DNA of 64,000 nucleotides, taken from the NCBI RefSeq assembly GCF_014268755.2, contig NZ_CP077093.1:2902001-2966000 (forward strand). Direction: 5' to 3'. Source of the DNA: Pseudomonas vanderleydeniana. Its GTDB lineage: Bacteria > Pseudomonadota > Gammaproteobacteria > Pseudomonadales > Pseudomonadaceae. Every line of letters begins with the position of its first letter. Position 1 is the stretch's first letter. Positions 43,229 to 51,448 of the stretch are shown here, in pieces. The notes beneath the pieces are model-generated. The model worked only from the letters and a program-made list of their open reading frames with translations. It made no database searches and had not been told where the DNA came from. Both the position numbers and the translations under genes were made by a program.

Positions 43229-45232
43229 ATGCGGTTTTCACCCTTTGTTGAGCGGATCAGTGGCCAGGGCGTCGCTGCCTGGGACATCCATCACGCGGCG
43301 TTCGAAGCCCAGCGTCGCGGCGAGGATGTGATCATCCTCAGCGTGGGCGATCCGGATTTCCCTACCCCTGACTTCATCACCGAGGCGGCCATCGAGGCCC
43401 TGCGCGAAGGTGACACCCACTACACCGAAATCGCCGGTCGCCTGGCACTGCGCGAGGCCATCGCGGCCCGCTACGGCCAGCGGCTGGACCGCCAGTTGCA
43501 GGCGGCGAATGTGATCACCGTGGCCGGGGCGCAGAACGCGCTGTTCATCACCTCGCTGTGCCTGCTCAATGCCGGCGACGAGGTGATCGCCCTGGACCCG
43601 ATGTACGTGACCTACGAGGCCACGCTCAAGGCCTGCGGCGCAACCCTGGTGCGTGTGCCCTGTGCGGCGGACGCGAGCTTTCGGCTCGATGCCGCGCTGT
43701 TGGCCAAGGCCATCACCGCGCGTACCCGGGCGATCTTCTTCTCCAACCCGAACAACCCCACTGGAGTGGTACTGGGGCGCGAGGAGCTGCAGGCGATTGC
43801 CGAGCTGGCCATCGCCCATGACCTGTGGGTGGTGGTGGATGAGGTCTACGAAAGCCTCGCTTTCGAGCGTGAGCATCTGAGCCTGGCGGCCTTGCCGGGC
43901 ATGGCCGAGCGCTGCGTGACCATCGGCAGCCTGTCCAAGTCCCACGCCATGACCGGCTGGCGCATCGGCTGGATCGTCGCCAACGAAACCCTGGTGATCC
44001 ATGCCGAGACCCTGGTGCTGAGCATGCTCTACGGCTTGCCCGGTTTCGTCATGGAGGCCGCGCTCAAGGCGGTGCAGGCCCATGACGAGGTGACCCAGGG
44101 CATGCGCGACATCTATCGTCGACGCCGTGACCTGGTCGTGCAGGGGCTGTCCGGCTGCCCGGGGATCGCCGTGCTCAAGCCTGACGCCGGCATGTTCGTG
44201 CTGCTCGACGTGCGCCAGACCGGTCTCGGTTCCCTGGAGTTCGCCTGGCGGCTGTTGCGCGAAGCCGGGGTTTCGGTGCTCGATGCCGCCGCGTTCGGCG
44301 AGCCGGCGCAGGGCTTCGTGCGGCTGTCCTTCACGCTTGGCGAGGAGCGCCTGTCCGAGGCCTGCCAACGGATTCGCGAGTTCGTCGGGCGGCTTGCCGG
44401 TGAGCCCGCACGGACCCGGGTCGAGCCGATGGTTCAGCCGCCGGCGGCACAGCCGGAGGCGATCCGGCCGATGATCGAGGTCGACCGTCTGCACAAGCGT
44501 TTCGGCAATATCGAGGTGCTCAAGGGCGTTTCGCTGACCGCGCGTGAAGGTGACGTGATTTCGCTGATCGGTGCCAGCGGGTCGGGCAAGAGCACCTTGC
44601 TGCGCTGCATCAATATGCTCGAGGTGCCGGACCAGGGCCGCATCCTGGTCGACGGCGAAAGCATCCAGCTCAACTATGACCGGCCCGGTGCGCCGCTGGT
44701 GGCCGATGCCCGGCAACTGGTGCGCATCCGCTCGACCCTGGGCATGGTGTTCCAGAACTTCAACCTCTGGCCCCACCGCACGGTGCTGGAGAACCTGATC
44801 GAGGCGCCGACCCAGGTCCTGCGCGAGAGCCGGGCCGAGGCCACCGAACGGGCCGAGGCGCTGCTCGAACGGGTAGGGCTGGCGGCCAAGCGCAACGAGT
44901 ATCCGGCCTTTCTCTCTGGAGGCCAGCAACAGCGGGTGGCAATCGCCCGGGCCCTGGCCATGCGGCCCAAGGTCATGCTGTTCGATGAGCCCACCTCGGC
45001 ACTTGACCCGGAGCTGGTCGGCGAAGTGCTGCGGGTGATCCGCTCCCTCGCCGAAGAAGGCCGGACCATGATCCTGGTGACCCACGAGATGGCCTTTGCC
45101 CGCGATGTCTCTTCCAAGGTGGCCTTCCTGCACCAGGGGCTGATCGAGGAAACCGGCACGCCCGATGAAGTGTTCGTACACCCACGCAGTGAGCGCTGCC
45201 GGCAGTTCGTCAACGCTCATCAAACTCGCTAA
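43229..45232 (+). CDS. AruH-like aminotransferase fused to an amino-acid ABC ATPase
   Basis: 667-residue two-domain protein in one uninterrupted frame. Residues 1-395 are a class I/II PLP aminotransferase ([26 protein letters not shown] lysine K237 in [15 protein letters not shown]) like AruH, the arginine:pyruvate transaminase. After a Pro/Ala linker (about 396-414), residues 415-667 form a polar-amino-acid ABC ATPase (Walker [10 protein letters not shown] at 448-456, [28 protein letters not shown]-loop ILVTHEM). The linker holds Met401 and Met415, and GGAGG lies about 12 bp before Met415, so the ATPase may also be made alone. The matching binding protein and permeases follow. Confidence 0.9.
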   Translation: MRFSPFVERISGQGVAAWDIHHAAFEAQRRGEDVIILSVGDPDFPTPDFITEAAIEALREGDTHYTEIAGRLALREAIAARYGQRLDRQLQAANVITVAGAQNALFITSLCLLNAGDEVIALDPMYVTYEATLKACGATLVRVPCAADASFRLDAALLAKAITARTRAIFFSNPNNPTGVVLGREELQAIAELAIAHDLWVVVDEVYESLAFEREHLSLAALPGMAERCVTIGSLSKSHAMTGWRIGWIVANETLVIHAETLVLSMLYGLPGFVMEAALKAVQAHDEVTQGMRDIYRRRRDLVVQGLSGCPGIAVLKPDAGMFVLLDVRQTGLGSLEFAWRLLREAGVSVLDAAAFGEPAQGFVRLSFTLGEERLSEACQRIREFVGRLAGEPARTRVEPMVQPPAAQPEAIRPMIEVDRLHKRFGNIEVLKGVSLTAREGDVISLIGASGSGKSTLLRCINMLEVPDQGRILVDGESIQLNYDRPGAPLVADARQLVRIRSTLGMVFQNFNLWPHRTVLENLIEAPTQVLRESRAEATERAEALLERVGLAAKRNEYPAFLSGGQQQRVAIARALAMRPKVMLFDEPTSALDPELVGEVLRVIRSLAEEGRTMILVTHEMAFARDVSSKVAFLHQGLIEETGTPDEVFVHPRSERCRQFVNAHQTR

Positions 45233-45259
45233 CGCATCATGAAAAGACGAGGCAACACC

Positions 45260-46042
45260 ATGGGAAATCGACGTTTGGCAAACTGGTTGGCCGGCGCGGC
45301 CTGCCTCCTCCTGGCCGGCATGAGTGCTGTGCAGGCTCAACCGATCCGTTTCGCGGTGGCGGCCGAGCCCTATCCGCCGTACACCGAGAAACAGGCCAAT
45401 GGGGAGTGGAAGGGCTTCGAGGTCGACCTGATCCACAAGCTGTGCAGTGAAATGAAGGCCGAGTGCGAGATCAAGGAAGTGGCCTGGGACGGGATCATTC
45501 CGTCGCTGCTGGCGAAGAAGATCGACGTGATCTTCTCCTCGATGTCGGTGACCGATGAGCGGGAGAAGCAGATCGCCTTCAGCAAGGCCTACTACGACGC
45601 GGCCGTCGCGCTCGTCGGTCCCAAGGGCACTTCGGTGAAGAAGTACCCGGATGACCTCAAGGGCAAGATCATCGGCGTGCAGAACTCCACCGTCAGTGCC
45701 AGTTACCTGAAGGCCTACTACGAGAAGATCGCCGACGTGAAGTACTACGACACCCAGGACTCGGCCAACGCCGACCTGATCGCCGGACGCATCGACCTGA
45801 TGATGGCGGATGCCACGGCCATGGTGGCCTTCGTCAAGACTCCGGATGCCAAGGACCTGGCCTACCTCGGCCCGGTGCCCTATGACCCGCTCTTCGGCCG
45901 CGGCGTGGGCGCCGGCTTGCGCAAGGACGACACCGAGCTCAAGGCCCGGCTGGACAAGGCCATCACCACCTTGCTGGCGAGCAAGGACTACGACGAACTT
46001 TCCCAGAGCTACTTCGGTACCAGCGTGAAGCCGGCGTTCTGA
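45260..46042 (+). CDS. Polar amino-acid ABC transporter binding protein
   Basis: 260-residue periplasmic binding protein of the ArgT/HisJ type (SBP_bac_3). A Sec signal peptide (NRRLANWLAGAACLLLAGMS, cleavage after VQA) is followed by IRFAVAAEPYPPYTEKQANGEWKGFEVDL and WDGIIPSLLAKKIDVIFSSMSVTDEREKQIAFS, the family signature. Cationic amino acids are the usual ligands of this group. ATG 45260 has GAGG 8 bp upstream; ATG 45239 has none. A REP-bounded repeat follows the gene. Confidence 0.9.
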   Translation: MGNRRLANWLAGAACLLLAGMSAVQAQPIRFAVAAEPYPPYTEKQANGEWKGFEVDLIHKLCSEMKAECEIKEVAWDGIIPSLLAKKIDVIFSSMSVTDEREKQIAFSKAYYDAAVALVGPKGTSVKKYPDDLKGKIIGVQNSTVSASYLKAYYEKIADVKYYDTQDSANADLIAGRIDLMMADATAMVAFVKTPDAKDLAYLGPVPYDPLFGRGVGAGLRKDDTELKARLDKAITTLLASKDYDELSQSYFGTSVKPAF

Positions 46043-46064
46043 TTCGGCGGTGATCAAGCTCGTT

Positions 46065-46209
46065 GTGGCGAGCGGGCTTGCCCGCGCTGGGCCGCGCAGC
46101 GGCGCCAAAACCTGACAGCCCAGTGCATCAGGCAGAGCGCATGCGCAGGTTTGTGACTGCTTCGCAGTCGAGCGCGGCGGTGCGGCGTCCCGACAAGCCC
46201 GCTCACCAC
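46065..46209 (+). repeat. REP-bounded intergenic repeat, copy 3
   Basis: 145-bp element, ends GTGGCGAGCGGGCTTGCC and ACAAGCCCGCTCACCAC, same orientation as copy 2. It shares the core GCAGAGCGCATGCGCAG-type and GCAGTCGAGCGC segments with copies 1 and 2 and carries about 14 extra bases near its right end. Confidence 0.85.
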
Positions 46210-46265
46210 CGGATGGGGGTAGGCCGCAGGGTTTTCAGCTTACTGGTGGTTCAGGGGAGAGTGAA

Positions 46266-46979
46266 ATGCCAGCGATGTTCGAATTGATCGATTTCAGCGA
46301 GCAGGGATGGGGGAGTGCGCTGCTCAAGGGGCTCTGGATGACCCTGCAGATTTCCGCCGGCGCCTTCGTCGTCGGGGTGTTCATCGGCCTGGTGGTGGCG
46401 TGCCTGAAGCTTGGCGGGCCACGGCCGGTCGCCGCGCTGATGCGGGGCTACACCACCCTGTTTCGCGCGGTACCGGAGTTGCTGTTGATCCTGCTGCTGT
46501 ACTACGTCGGCTCCATGCTGCTCAATTCGCTGCTGGCCCACTTCGGCCGGCAGCCGATGAATGTCAGCGGTCCGCTGGCGGCAATCCTGGTGCTGGGGCT
46601 GGTGCAGGGCGCCTACGCCTCGGAGATCTTCCGCGCGGCAATCCAGGCGATTCCCTACGGCCAGATCGAGGCGGCCAAGGCCTATGGGCTCACCGGCCTG
46701 GGCCTGTTTCGGCGGGTGACGCTGCCGATCATGGCGCCCCATGCCATGGCCGGCATGGCCAACCTGTGGATCAACCTGATCAAGGACAGTGCGCTGATCA
46801 GCGTGGTCGGTACCAATGAACTGCTGTACACCGCCAAGCAGGGCGCCGGTTCGACGCGTCACTACCTGCTGTTCTATCTCACCGCTGCCGCGCTGTACTA
46901 CGCGGTGACCCTGGTGTCCAACTACCTGTCGGGCCGGCTCGAGCGACGGATCCGTCGCTGGATGCCTTTGGCTGAGTGA
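46266..46979 (+). CDS. Amino-acid ABC transporter permease (HisQ-like)
   Basis: 237-residue inner-membrane permease with about five helices. The EAA loop IEAAKAYGLTGLGLFRRVTLP and GYTTLFRAVPELLLILLLYY are typical of polar amino-acid importers. AGGGGAGAG precedes ATG 46266. It pairs with the next permease and should use the ATPase part of the aminotransferase fusion. Confidence 0.92.
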   Translation: MPAMFELIDFSEQGWGSALLKGLWMTLQISAGAFVVGVFIGLVVACLKLGGPRPVAALMRGYTTLFRAVPELLLILLLYYVGSMLLNSLLAHFGRQPMNVSGPLAAILVLGLVQGAYASEIFRAAIQAIPYGQIEAAKAYGLTGLGLFRRVTLPIMAPHAMAGMANLWINLIKDSALISVVGTNELLYTAKQGAGSTRHYLLFYLTAAALYYAVTLVSNYLSGRLERRIRRWMPLAE

Positions 46980-46984
46980 CCGAA

Positions 46985-47683
46985 ATGATTCCAGCCTGGA
47001 TGTTCGAATACACGGCCCTGCTGGGGCGAGGATTGCAGACCACGGTCGGCATTCTGTTGATCTCCAGTGTGCTGGGCTTCGTGCTGGCGGTCCTGGTGGC
47101 CCTGGCGCGGTTGTCGAAAAACCGCCTGGTCGCCAAGGCCAGCCTGTTCTACACCAGCGTGCTGCGCGGGACGCCGCTGCTGATCCAGATCTACATCTTC
47201 TACTACGGCCTGGGCAGCCTGTTCGCGCAGTTCCCGCTGATTCGCGGCAGCTTTCTCTGGCCCTACCTGCGCGACGGCTACTGGTACATCGTCTTCGCCC
47301 TGGTGCTGTCGGTGGGCGCCTATGTCGGCGAGGTGATCCGGGGTGGCCTGCTGGCGGTGCCCAAGGGCGAGATGGAGGCGGCCTCGGCCTTCGGCATGAC
47401 GCCGCGCCAGGCCTTGCTGCGGGTGCGCCTGCCCAGGGCCCTGCGGTTGTTGCTGCCGACATTGGCGGGGGAGACGGTGATGCTGCTCAAGTCCACGGCA
47501 CTGGCCTCGACCATCGCGGTGATCGACCTGCTGGGCGCGGCCAACGTGGTGCGTGCGCAGACCCTGCAGGTGTACGAGCCGCTGCTGCTGGTGGCGGGCG
47601 TCTATGTCTGCCTGACGTTCCTGATTGAGGCATTGTTCGCCTTCGCCGAGCGGCGCGGCACGCCGCTGCGCAGGTCGGTGTGA
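46985..47683 (+). CDS. Amino-acid ABC transporter permease (HisM-like)
   Basis: 232-residue permease partner with FYTSVLRGTPLLIQIYIFYYGLG and the EAA loop EMEAASAFGMTPRQALLRVRLP. ATG 46985 is used; an in-frame GTG at 46976 overlapping the previous stop is an alternative. Its stop overlaps the start of the EamA gene (TGATG), so the genes are coupled. Confidence 0.9.
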   Translation: MIPAWMFEYTALLGRGLQTTVGILLISSVLGFVLAVLVALARLSKNRLVAKASLFYTSVLRGTPLLIQIYIFYYGLGSLFAQFPLIRGSFLWPYLRDGYWYIVFALVLSVGAYVGEVIRGGLLAVPKGEMEAASAFGMTPRQALLRVRLPRALRLLLPTLAGETVMLLKSTALASTIAVIDLLGAANVVRAQTLQVYEPLLLVAGVYVCLTFLIEALFAFAERRGTPLRRSV

Positions 47684-48687
47684 TGAACGTACCACGGGCC
47701 GACCGTTCGCTGCAGGGCATTGGCCTGTGCACCCTGGGCTATGCGTTCCTGGCCCTGCAGGATGCCGGTATCAAGTGGCTGGTGGCCGACTATTCGGTGG
47801 TCAGCATCCTGTTCTGGCGCAGCCTGGTAGTGGTGCTCGCCTGCCTGCTGATCGGTCGCCCGCGCCTGGTACGACGGGCCTGGCGCTCGCCGAGCCGGCG
47901 CCTGCTGGTGGTGCGCGGGCTGCTGTCGATCGTCGCCTGGCTGTTGTACTACACCGCCGCCCGCGACCTGAGCCTGGCGGAGATGACCACCCTGTATTTC
48001 TCGGCGCCGATCCTGGTCACGGTGCTGGCGGCGACGATCCTCAAGGAGCGCGCCAGCGGTTGGCAATGGTTCAGCCTGATCGTCGGTTTCGTCGGTGTGC
48101 TGATTGCCTGCCGCCCGAGCCAGCTGAGCGATCCATGGCCGGTCGTGCTGACCCTGTTGGCGGCGCTGTGCTGGGCCTTCACCTATATCCAGCTGCGCCA
48201 GGTGGATGAGCAGACCTCGGTGCTGGAGCAGATGCTGATCACCAACGTGGTGTTCGTGCTGTGCATGCTGCTGGCATTGCCCTGGACCCATACTCCGGCA
48301 CCGACCCCGGCCTGGCTGGGCATGCTCGCCGCCGGGCTGGTCGGGGGGATTGGCCAGTTCCTGCTGTTCGCCAGCTTCCAGCGGGCCACGGCGATCCTGC
48401 TGGCACCGTTCGAGTACACCGGGCTGGTCTGGGCATTCCTGCTGTCGAACCTGGTCTGGGGCACGCTGATGGATGTGTCGCTGATGGTCGGTGCGGGGCT
48501 GATCGCGGTCAGTGGCACCCTGGCAATGATCTTCGGCCGGCACGCGTCACAGGACGTCGTGGGTGTCGAATGCTCCGTTTCGCAGCCCCTTTATCCAGCA
48601 GCGGCAGATGTGCAGGCCGTTGGCGGGGCTGAAGGTCTCGGGGTTGAGGCACCACTCGAGCCAGAGTCCGTCGAGCATCGCCGATAG
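47683..48687 (+). CDS. EamA-family (DMT) transporter with antisense-overlapping tail
   Basis: 334-residue drug/metabolite-type membrane transporter with ten helices and two EamA repeats (GYAFLALQDAGIKWLVADYSVVSILFWRS; FVGVLIACRP; FASFQRATAILLAPFEYTGLVWAFLL). The conserved part ends near residue 287 (LAMIFGRHA); the last ~47 residues are low-complexity and run 141 bp antisense into the tetR gene, so an original stop may have been lost. It probably exports a by-product or takes up substrate. The start overlaps the permease stop. Confidence 0.85.
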   Translation: MNVPRADRSLQGIGLCTLGYAFLALQDAGIKWLVADYSVVSILFWRSLVVVLACLLIGRPRLVRRAWRSPSRRLLVVRGLLSIVAWLLYYTAARDLSLAEMTTLYFSAPILVTVLAATILKERASGWQWFSLIVGFVGVLIACRPSQLSDPWPVVLTLLAALCWAFTYIQLRQVDEQTSVLEQMLITNVVFVLCMLLALPWTHTPAPTPAWLGMLAAGLVGGIGQFLLFASFQRATAILLAPFEYTGLVWAFLLSNLVWGTLMDVSLMVGAGLIAVSGTLAMIFGRHASQDVVGVECSVSQPLYPAAADVQAVGGAEGLGVEAPLEPESVEHRR

Positions 48688-49179
48688 GCCGATGGCGGCC
48701 AGGCGAGTGTCACGGATCACGAAGCCTTCGCTGTCGGCCAGGCCGTCGAGCAGTTGGTGGATCAGGTCGAGGTAGGCGCGATAGCTGCGCTCGTGGGACT
48801 GGCTGACGTGTTCGGAGTGGCGGATCAGGCTCCAGAACACCACCCAGACACCGAGTAGTTGCGGGTCCATGACCCGTGGCGAGAAGGAGCCGACCAGGAA
48901 TGCTTCGAGTTTTTCCGCAGGGCTGCCGGCCTGGTCGACTTCATCGAGCAGGGCCGTGGTCAGCTCGCTGGCGAGCTTGTGGTAGGTATCGGCGATCAGG
49001 GCGTCGATGCTGCCGAAATGATGATTGAGCAGGCCGACGGAGACACCGGCCTCGCTGGCGATGCGTCGCACCGAGATGCCGGCATGACCGTCCCGGGCCA
49101 GGCAGCGCAGGGTGGCGGCGATCAGCAGGTCACGGCGCTCGTCGGGTTCGGCACGGCGGAATTTTGGAGTGTCGGTCAC
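48547..49179 (-). CDS. BetI-like TetR-family regulator (2)
   Basis: 210-residue TetR repressor with HTH ISVRRIASEAGVSVGLLNHHFGSIDALIADTY and a BetI-like effector domain (SPRVMDPQLLGVWVVFWSLIRHSEHV; GLSAMLDGLWLEWCLNPETFSPANGLHICRCWIKGL). A GTG start at 49179 is chosen because AAGGA lies 7 bp upstream and the product then has exactly the length of regulator 1; the ATG at 49233 would put the start on top of the operator. It is divergent from the deacylase gene across a perfect palindrome (site D). Confidence 0.88.
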   Translation of the reverse strand: MTDTPKFRRAEPDERRDLLIAATLRCLARDGHAGISVRRIASEAGVSVGLLNHHFGSIDALIADTYHKLASELTTALLDEVDQAGSPAEKLEAFLVGSFSPRVMDPQLLGVWVVFWSLIRHSEHVSQSHERSYRAYLDLIHQLLDGLADSEGFVIRDTRLAAIGLSAMLDGLWLEWCLNPETFSPANGLHICRCWIKGLRNGAFDTHDVL

Positions 49180-49215
49180 ACGAGGGTCCTTGGGCGATTC
49201 AGCTGGGAAAAGCTT

Positions 49216-49235
49216 AATTGAACGTATGTTCAATT
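49216..49235. promoter_or_regulatory. Operator palindrome D (tetR2 / deacylase)
   Basis: AATTGAAC-GTAT-GTTCAATT, a perfect palindrome with 8-bp arms and a 4-bp spacer, between the divergent TetR and deacylase genes. It is the best copy of the motif also found at 23548, 34715, 41380 and 43136. Confidence 0.82.
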
Positions 49236-49285
49236 TCTACTGTCGACGGCAACGATTTTCCATGTTCATGACGGGAGGGCGGAGG

Positions 49286-50302
49286 ATGGCGCAGGACGTT
49301 TCGTTCAATGTGCACAACAACAATGGTGATCCGGTCCGGGTCGACGCCTGGCGTTTTGGTGACCCGGACAACGGGCTGAAGGTACATCTGCAGGCCGGGG
49401 TCCACGCCGATGAAATCGCCGGGATGCTGGTGCTGCACCTGTTGATGCAGCGGCTGGCCGGCGCCGAGTCCGCCGGACGGCTCAACGGCAGTGTGACCGT
49501 GGTGCCGCAGGCCAACCCGCTGGGCATCGGGCAGTTTCGCCAGGGGCGTATCCTCGGGCGATTCCACGAGGCCACCGGGCAGAATTTCAACCGCGCGTTC
49601 GACCAGTCGGCGGCGCTGGGCCGCTGCGCGACCAATGTCCAGGCGTGGCAGCGCAAGCTGGTGGAGTTGGCGGCCCCGGCGGACGTGATGCTCGACCTGC
49701 ACACCGACGACGAAGCGCTGCCCTATCTCTACCTGCACCGCAGTTTCTGGCCCCGTGGCCGGGCCCTGGCCACGGCGATGAAAATGGATGTGGCGATCAT
49801 CTGGGACGAGGGCGGCGAGGGTTCCTTCGAGGAAACCGTCATCGCCCCCTGGCTGCGGGCCGGGGACACGGCCGGGCGCATGGCGGCCACGCTGGAGTTG
49901 CGCGGGCAGGGTGATGTCGCCGATCACCTCGCCGGGCAGGATGCCGCGGGCCTGTATGCCTGGCTGTGTGACCAGGGCGTGGTCGATGAAAAACCGGTTG
50001 TCGATGACTGGCCGGTCGAGGCGATGGAAATGGGCCATATGGAAACCATCCTGGCGCCTTGCCCGGGCGTGTTGGTCTTCGAAAGGGAACTGGGTGAGTG
50101 GGTCGAGGAGGGCCAGCGTTTTGCGCGGATCGTTCGCCGGCCGGGAGACCCGTCCTCGGAGGTGGTACTGCAGGCCGAACAGGCCGGACGCATGCTGACC
50201 CGCCATCGCGATCGGCTGGTCCCCCAGGGCATGGTGGTGGCGAAGTTCACCGGCCGGCGCCTGTCGCGCCACTGGACGGGTGGCCTGCTGGACCCGAACT
50301 GA
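49286..50302 (+). CDS. Succinylglutamate desuccinylase/aspartoacylase-family deacylase
   Basis: 338-residue zinc enzyme of the AstE/AspA family (M14-like). The metal ligands are in VHADEIAGMLVLHLLM (H-x-x-E) and DLHTDDEALPYLYLH, with FNRAFDQS between. The C-terminal beta domain (about 260-335) resembles the biotinyl-like extension of longer members. It would remove an N-acyl group from an amino acid or related amide, possibly preparing the imported substrate for the AruH-type aminotransferase (inference). ATG 49286 follows GGGAGGGCGGAGG. Confidence 0.85.
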   Translation: MAQDVSFNVHNNNGDPVRVDAWRFGDPDNGLKVHLQAGVHADEIAGMLVLHLLMQRLAGAESAGRLNGSVTVVPQANPLGIGQFRQGRILGRFHEATGQNFNRAFDQSAALGRCATNVQAWQRKLVELAAPADVMLDLHTDDEALPYLYLHRSFWPRGRALATAMKMDVAIIWDEGGEGSFEETVIAPWLRAGDTAGRMAATLELRGQGDVADHLAGQDAAGLYAWLCDQGVVDEKPVVDDWPVEAMEMGHMETILAPCPGVLVFERELGEWVEEGQRFARIVRRPGDPSSEVVLQAEQAGRMLTRHRDRLVPQGMVVAKFTGRRLSRHWTGGLLDPN

Positions 50303-50311
50303 GCGCTCGGC

Positions 50312-51448
50312 TCAAACCGCCAGGCGCATGTCGTGCAACTGGCCGGTACGGGCCAGCAGGTTGGCGTGCTGTTGCTCCCGTGTCAGGACCTCCTCGACCA
50401 GATGAGCCAGCAGCAGGCGACCGCGAGGCGTGAATTCGCGGCTGCTGGTCAGTGTCGGCAGGGCACGACCCAGGCCGCGCAGTATGAAGACCAGGTGCTC
50501 TTCGGCCCGTTGCATTTCGCTGGCCGGACGCTGGCGCACGCGCTCCAGGTACTTGAGTCGCATCAGTTGGGCGAAGAACGCCTGGAAGTATTCGGCCAGG
50601 CCACAGGGCCGGTTCGACCAGGGCAGGAGATACAGGCGTTCTTCATCGGCCTGCGGATCGACGACCGGGCAGAGTTCCTCGATGCAATAGAGCAACTGGT
50701 GGGCGGTTTCGCGAACCAGCGACTCTTCGACTTCGAGTAGCGAGTGGTCCCTGGCCGACAGCAGGATCGCACCGCTGAAACGCCTGGCCGAGCCGGTGCG
50801 AAAGTGGCCGTCCGGCAGGTAGCCGATGAGTCGGACCAGGTGGCGGAACTGTTCGTGGCAGCCAGGCCAGGTCATGGCGATGCGCGACAGTGCGACATTC
50901 ACCACGTCGCCGAAGAAGTGAATGGAGTAGCCGGTGTTCTCCAGGGCTTGGCGGGTCGCCTCGTCGCTTGGAAATTCGTAGGTGGGGGCGAGTTCGGCAG
51001 CGATCAGCGGGTCGATGTCGAAGCGTCTGATGGGCGGGCGGTTGGCCGACGGGTGTTGTGCGGCGGCCTGGGCAAGGCGCAGCAGGATATCCGGCAATGC
51101 CTGCAGGTTTTCCAGCAGGTCGCCACGCCCGGACTGCAGGCCATCGAGCACTTGGTGGGTCAGGTAGACGGAGCGGCGCGCCCAGATCTGGAAGACCGGC
51201 TCATTGATGATTGCCCGCCGTTCCAGGGGCGGCAGCAGGATCAGGTTGGCCGTGCTGGCAAAGAACCCGTCGAGCTCGGGTGTGGCAGGGAACAGGCGAT
51301 AGGCTTCGGCATAGAGGGTGGCGAGGGTGGTGTAGCGATCCTGGCTGAGCTGGTCCAGCAGGTGATTGAAACGGTTGGGAGTCGCATCGGGCAGGAACGT
51401 GTTGTTCTGGAACAGGTCATCGAGTTCAGCCGGTTGTTTTGGATGCAT
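50312..51448 (-). CDS. HExxH-motif-family-like protein with altered metal ligands
   Basis: 378-residue soluble protein. The segment ESLVRETAHQLLYCIEEL and, about 45 residues later, LLPWSNRPCGLAEYFQAFFAQL match the layout of HExxH-motif proteins linked to peptide modification (aKG-HExxH type), but the first His of HExxH is Arg and the usual downstream His is absent. Catalysis may therefore be lost or different. No RiPP precursor or maturation gene is visible nearby. ATG 51448 is chosen for a strong AGGAGG 8 bp upstream. The family call is tentative. Confidence 0.5.
   Translation of the reverse strand: MHPKQPAELDDLFQNNTFLPDATPNRFNHLLDQLSQDRYTTLATLYAEAYRLFPATPELDGFFASTANLILLPPLERRAIINEPVFQIWARRSVYLTHQVLDGLQSGRGDLLENLQALPDILLRLAQAAAQHPSANRPPIRRFDIDPLIAAELAPTYEFPSDEATRQALENTGYSIHFFGDVVNVALSRIAMTWPGCHEQFRHLVRLIGYLPDGHFRTGSARRFSGAILLSARDHSLLEVEESLVRETAHQLLYCIEELCPVVDPQADEERLYLLPWSNRPCGLAEYFQAFFAQLMRLKYLERVRQRPASEMQRAEEHLVFILRGLGRALPTLTSSREFTPRGRLLLAHLVEEVLTREQQHANLLARTGQLHDMRLAV

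Noticed and set aside
43238..46108. 956-codon open frame antisense to the aminotransferase fusion and binding-protein genes
   Set aside because: Composition is typical of the antisense frame of high-GC genes; the sense strand has clear domains and ribosome-binding sites.
32923..46209. CRISPR array suggested by repeated intergenic segments
   Set aside because: Only three dispersed copies with REP ends and no regular spacers; no cas genes.
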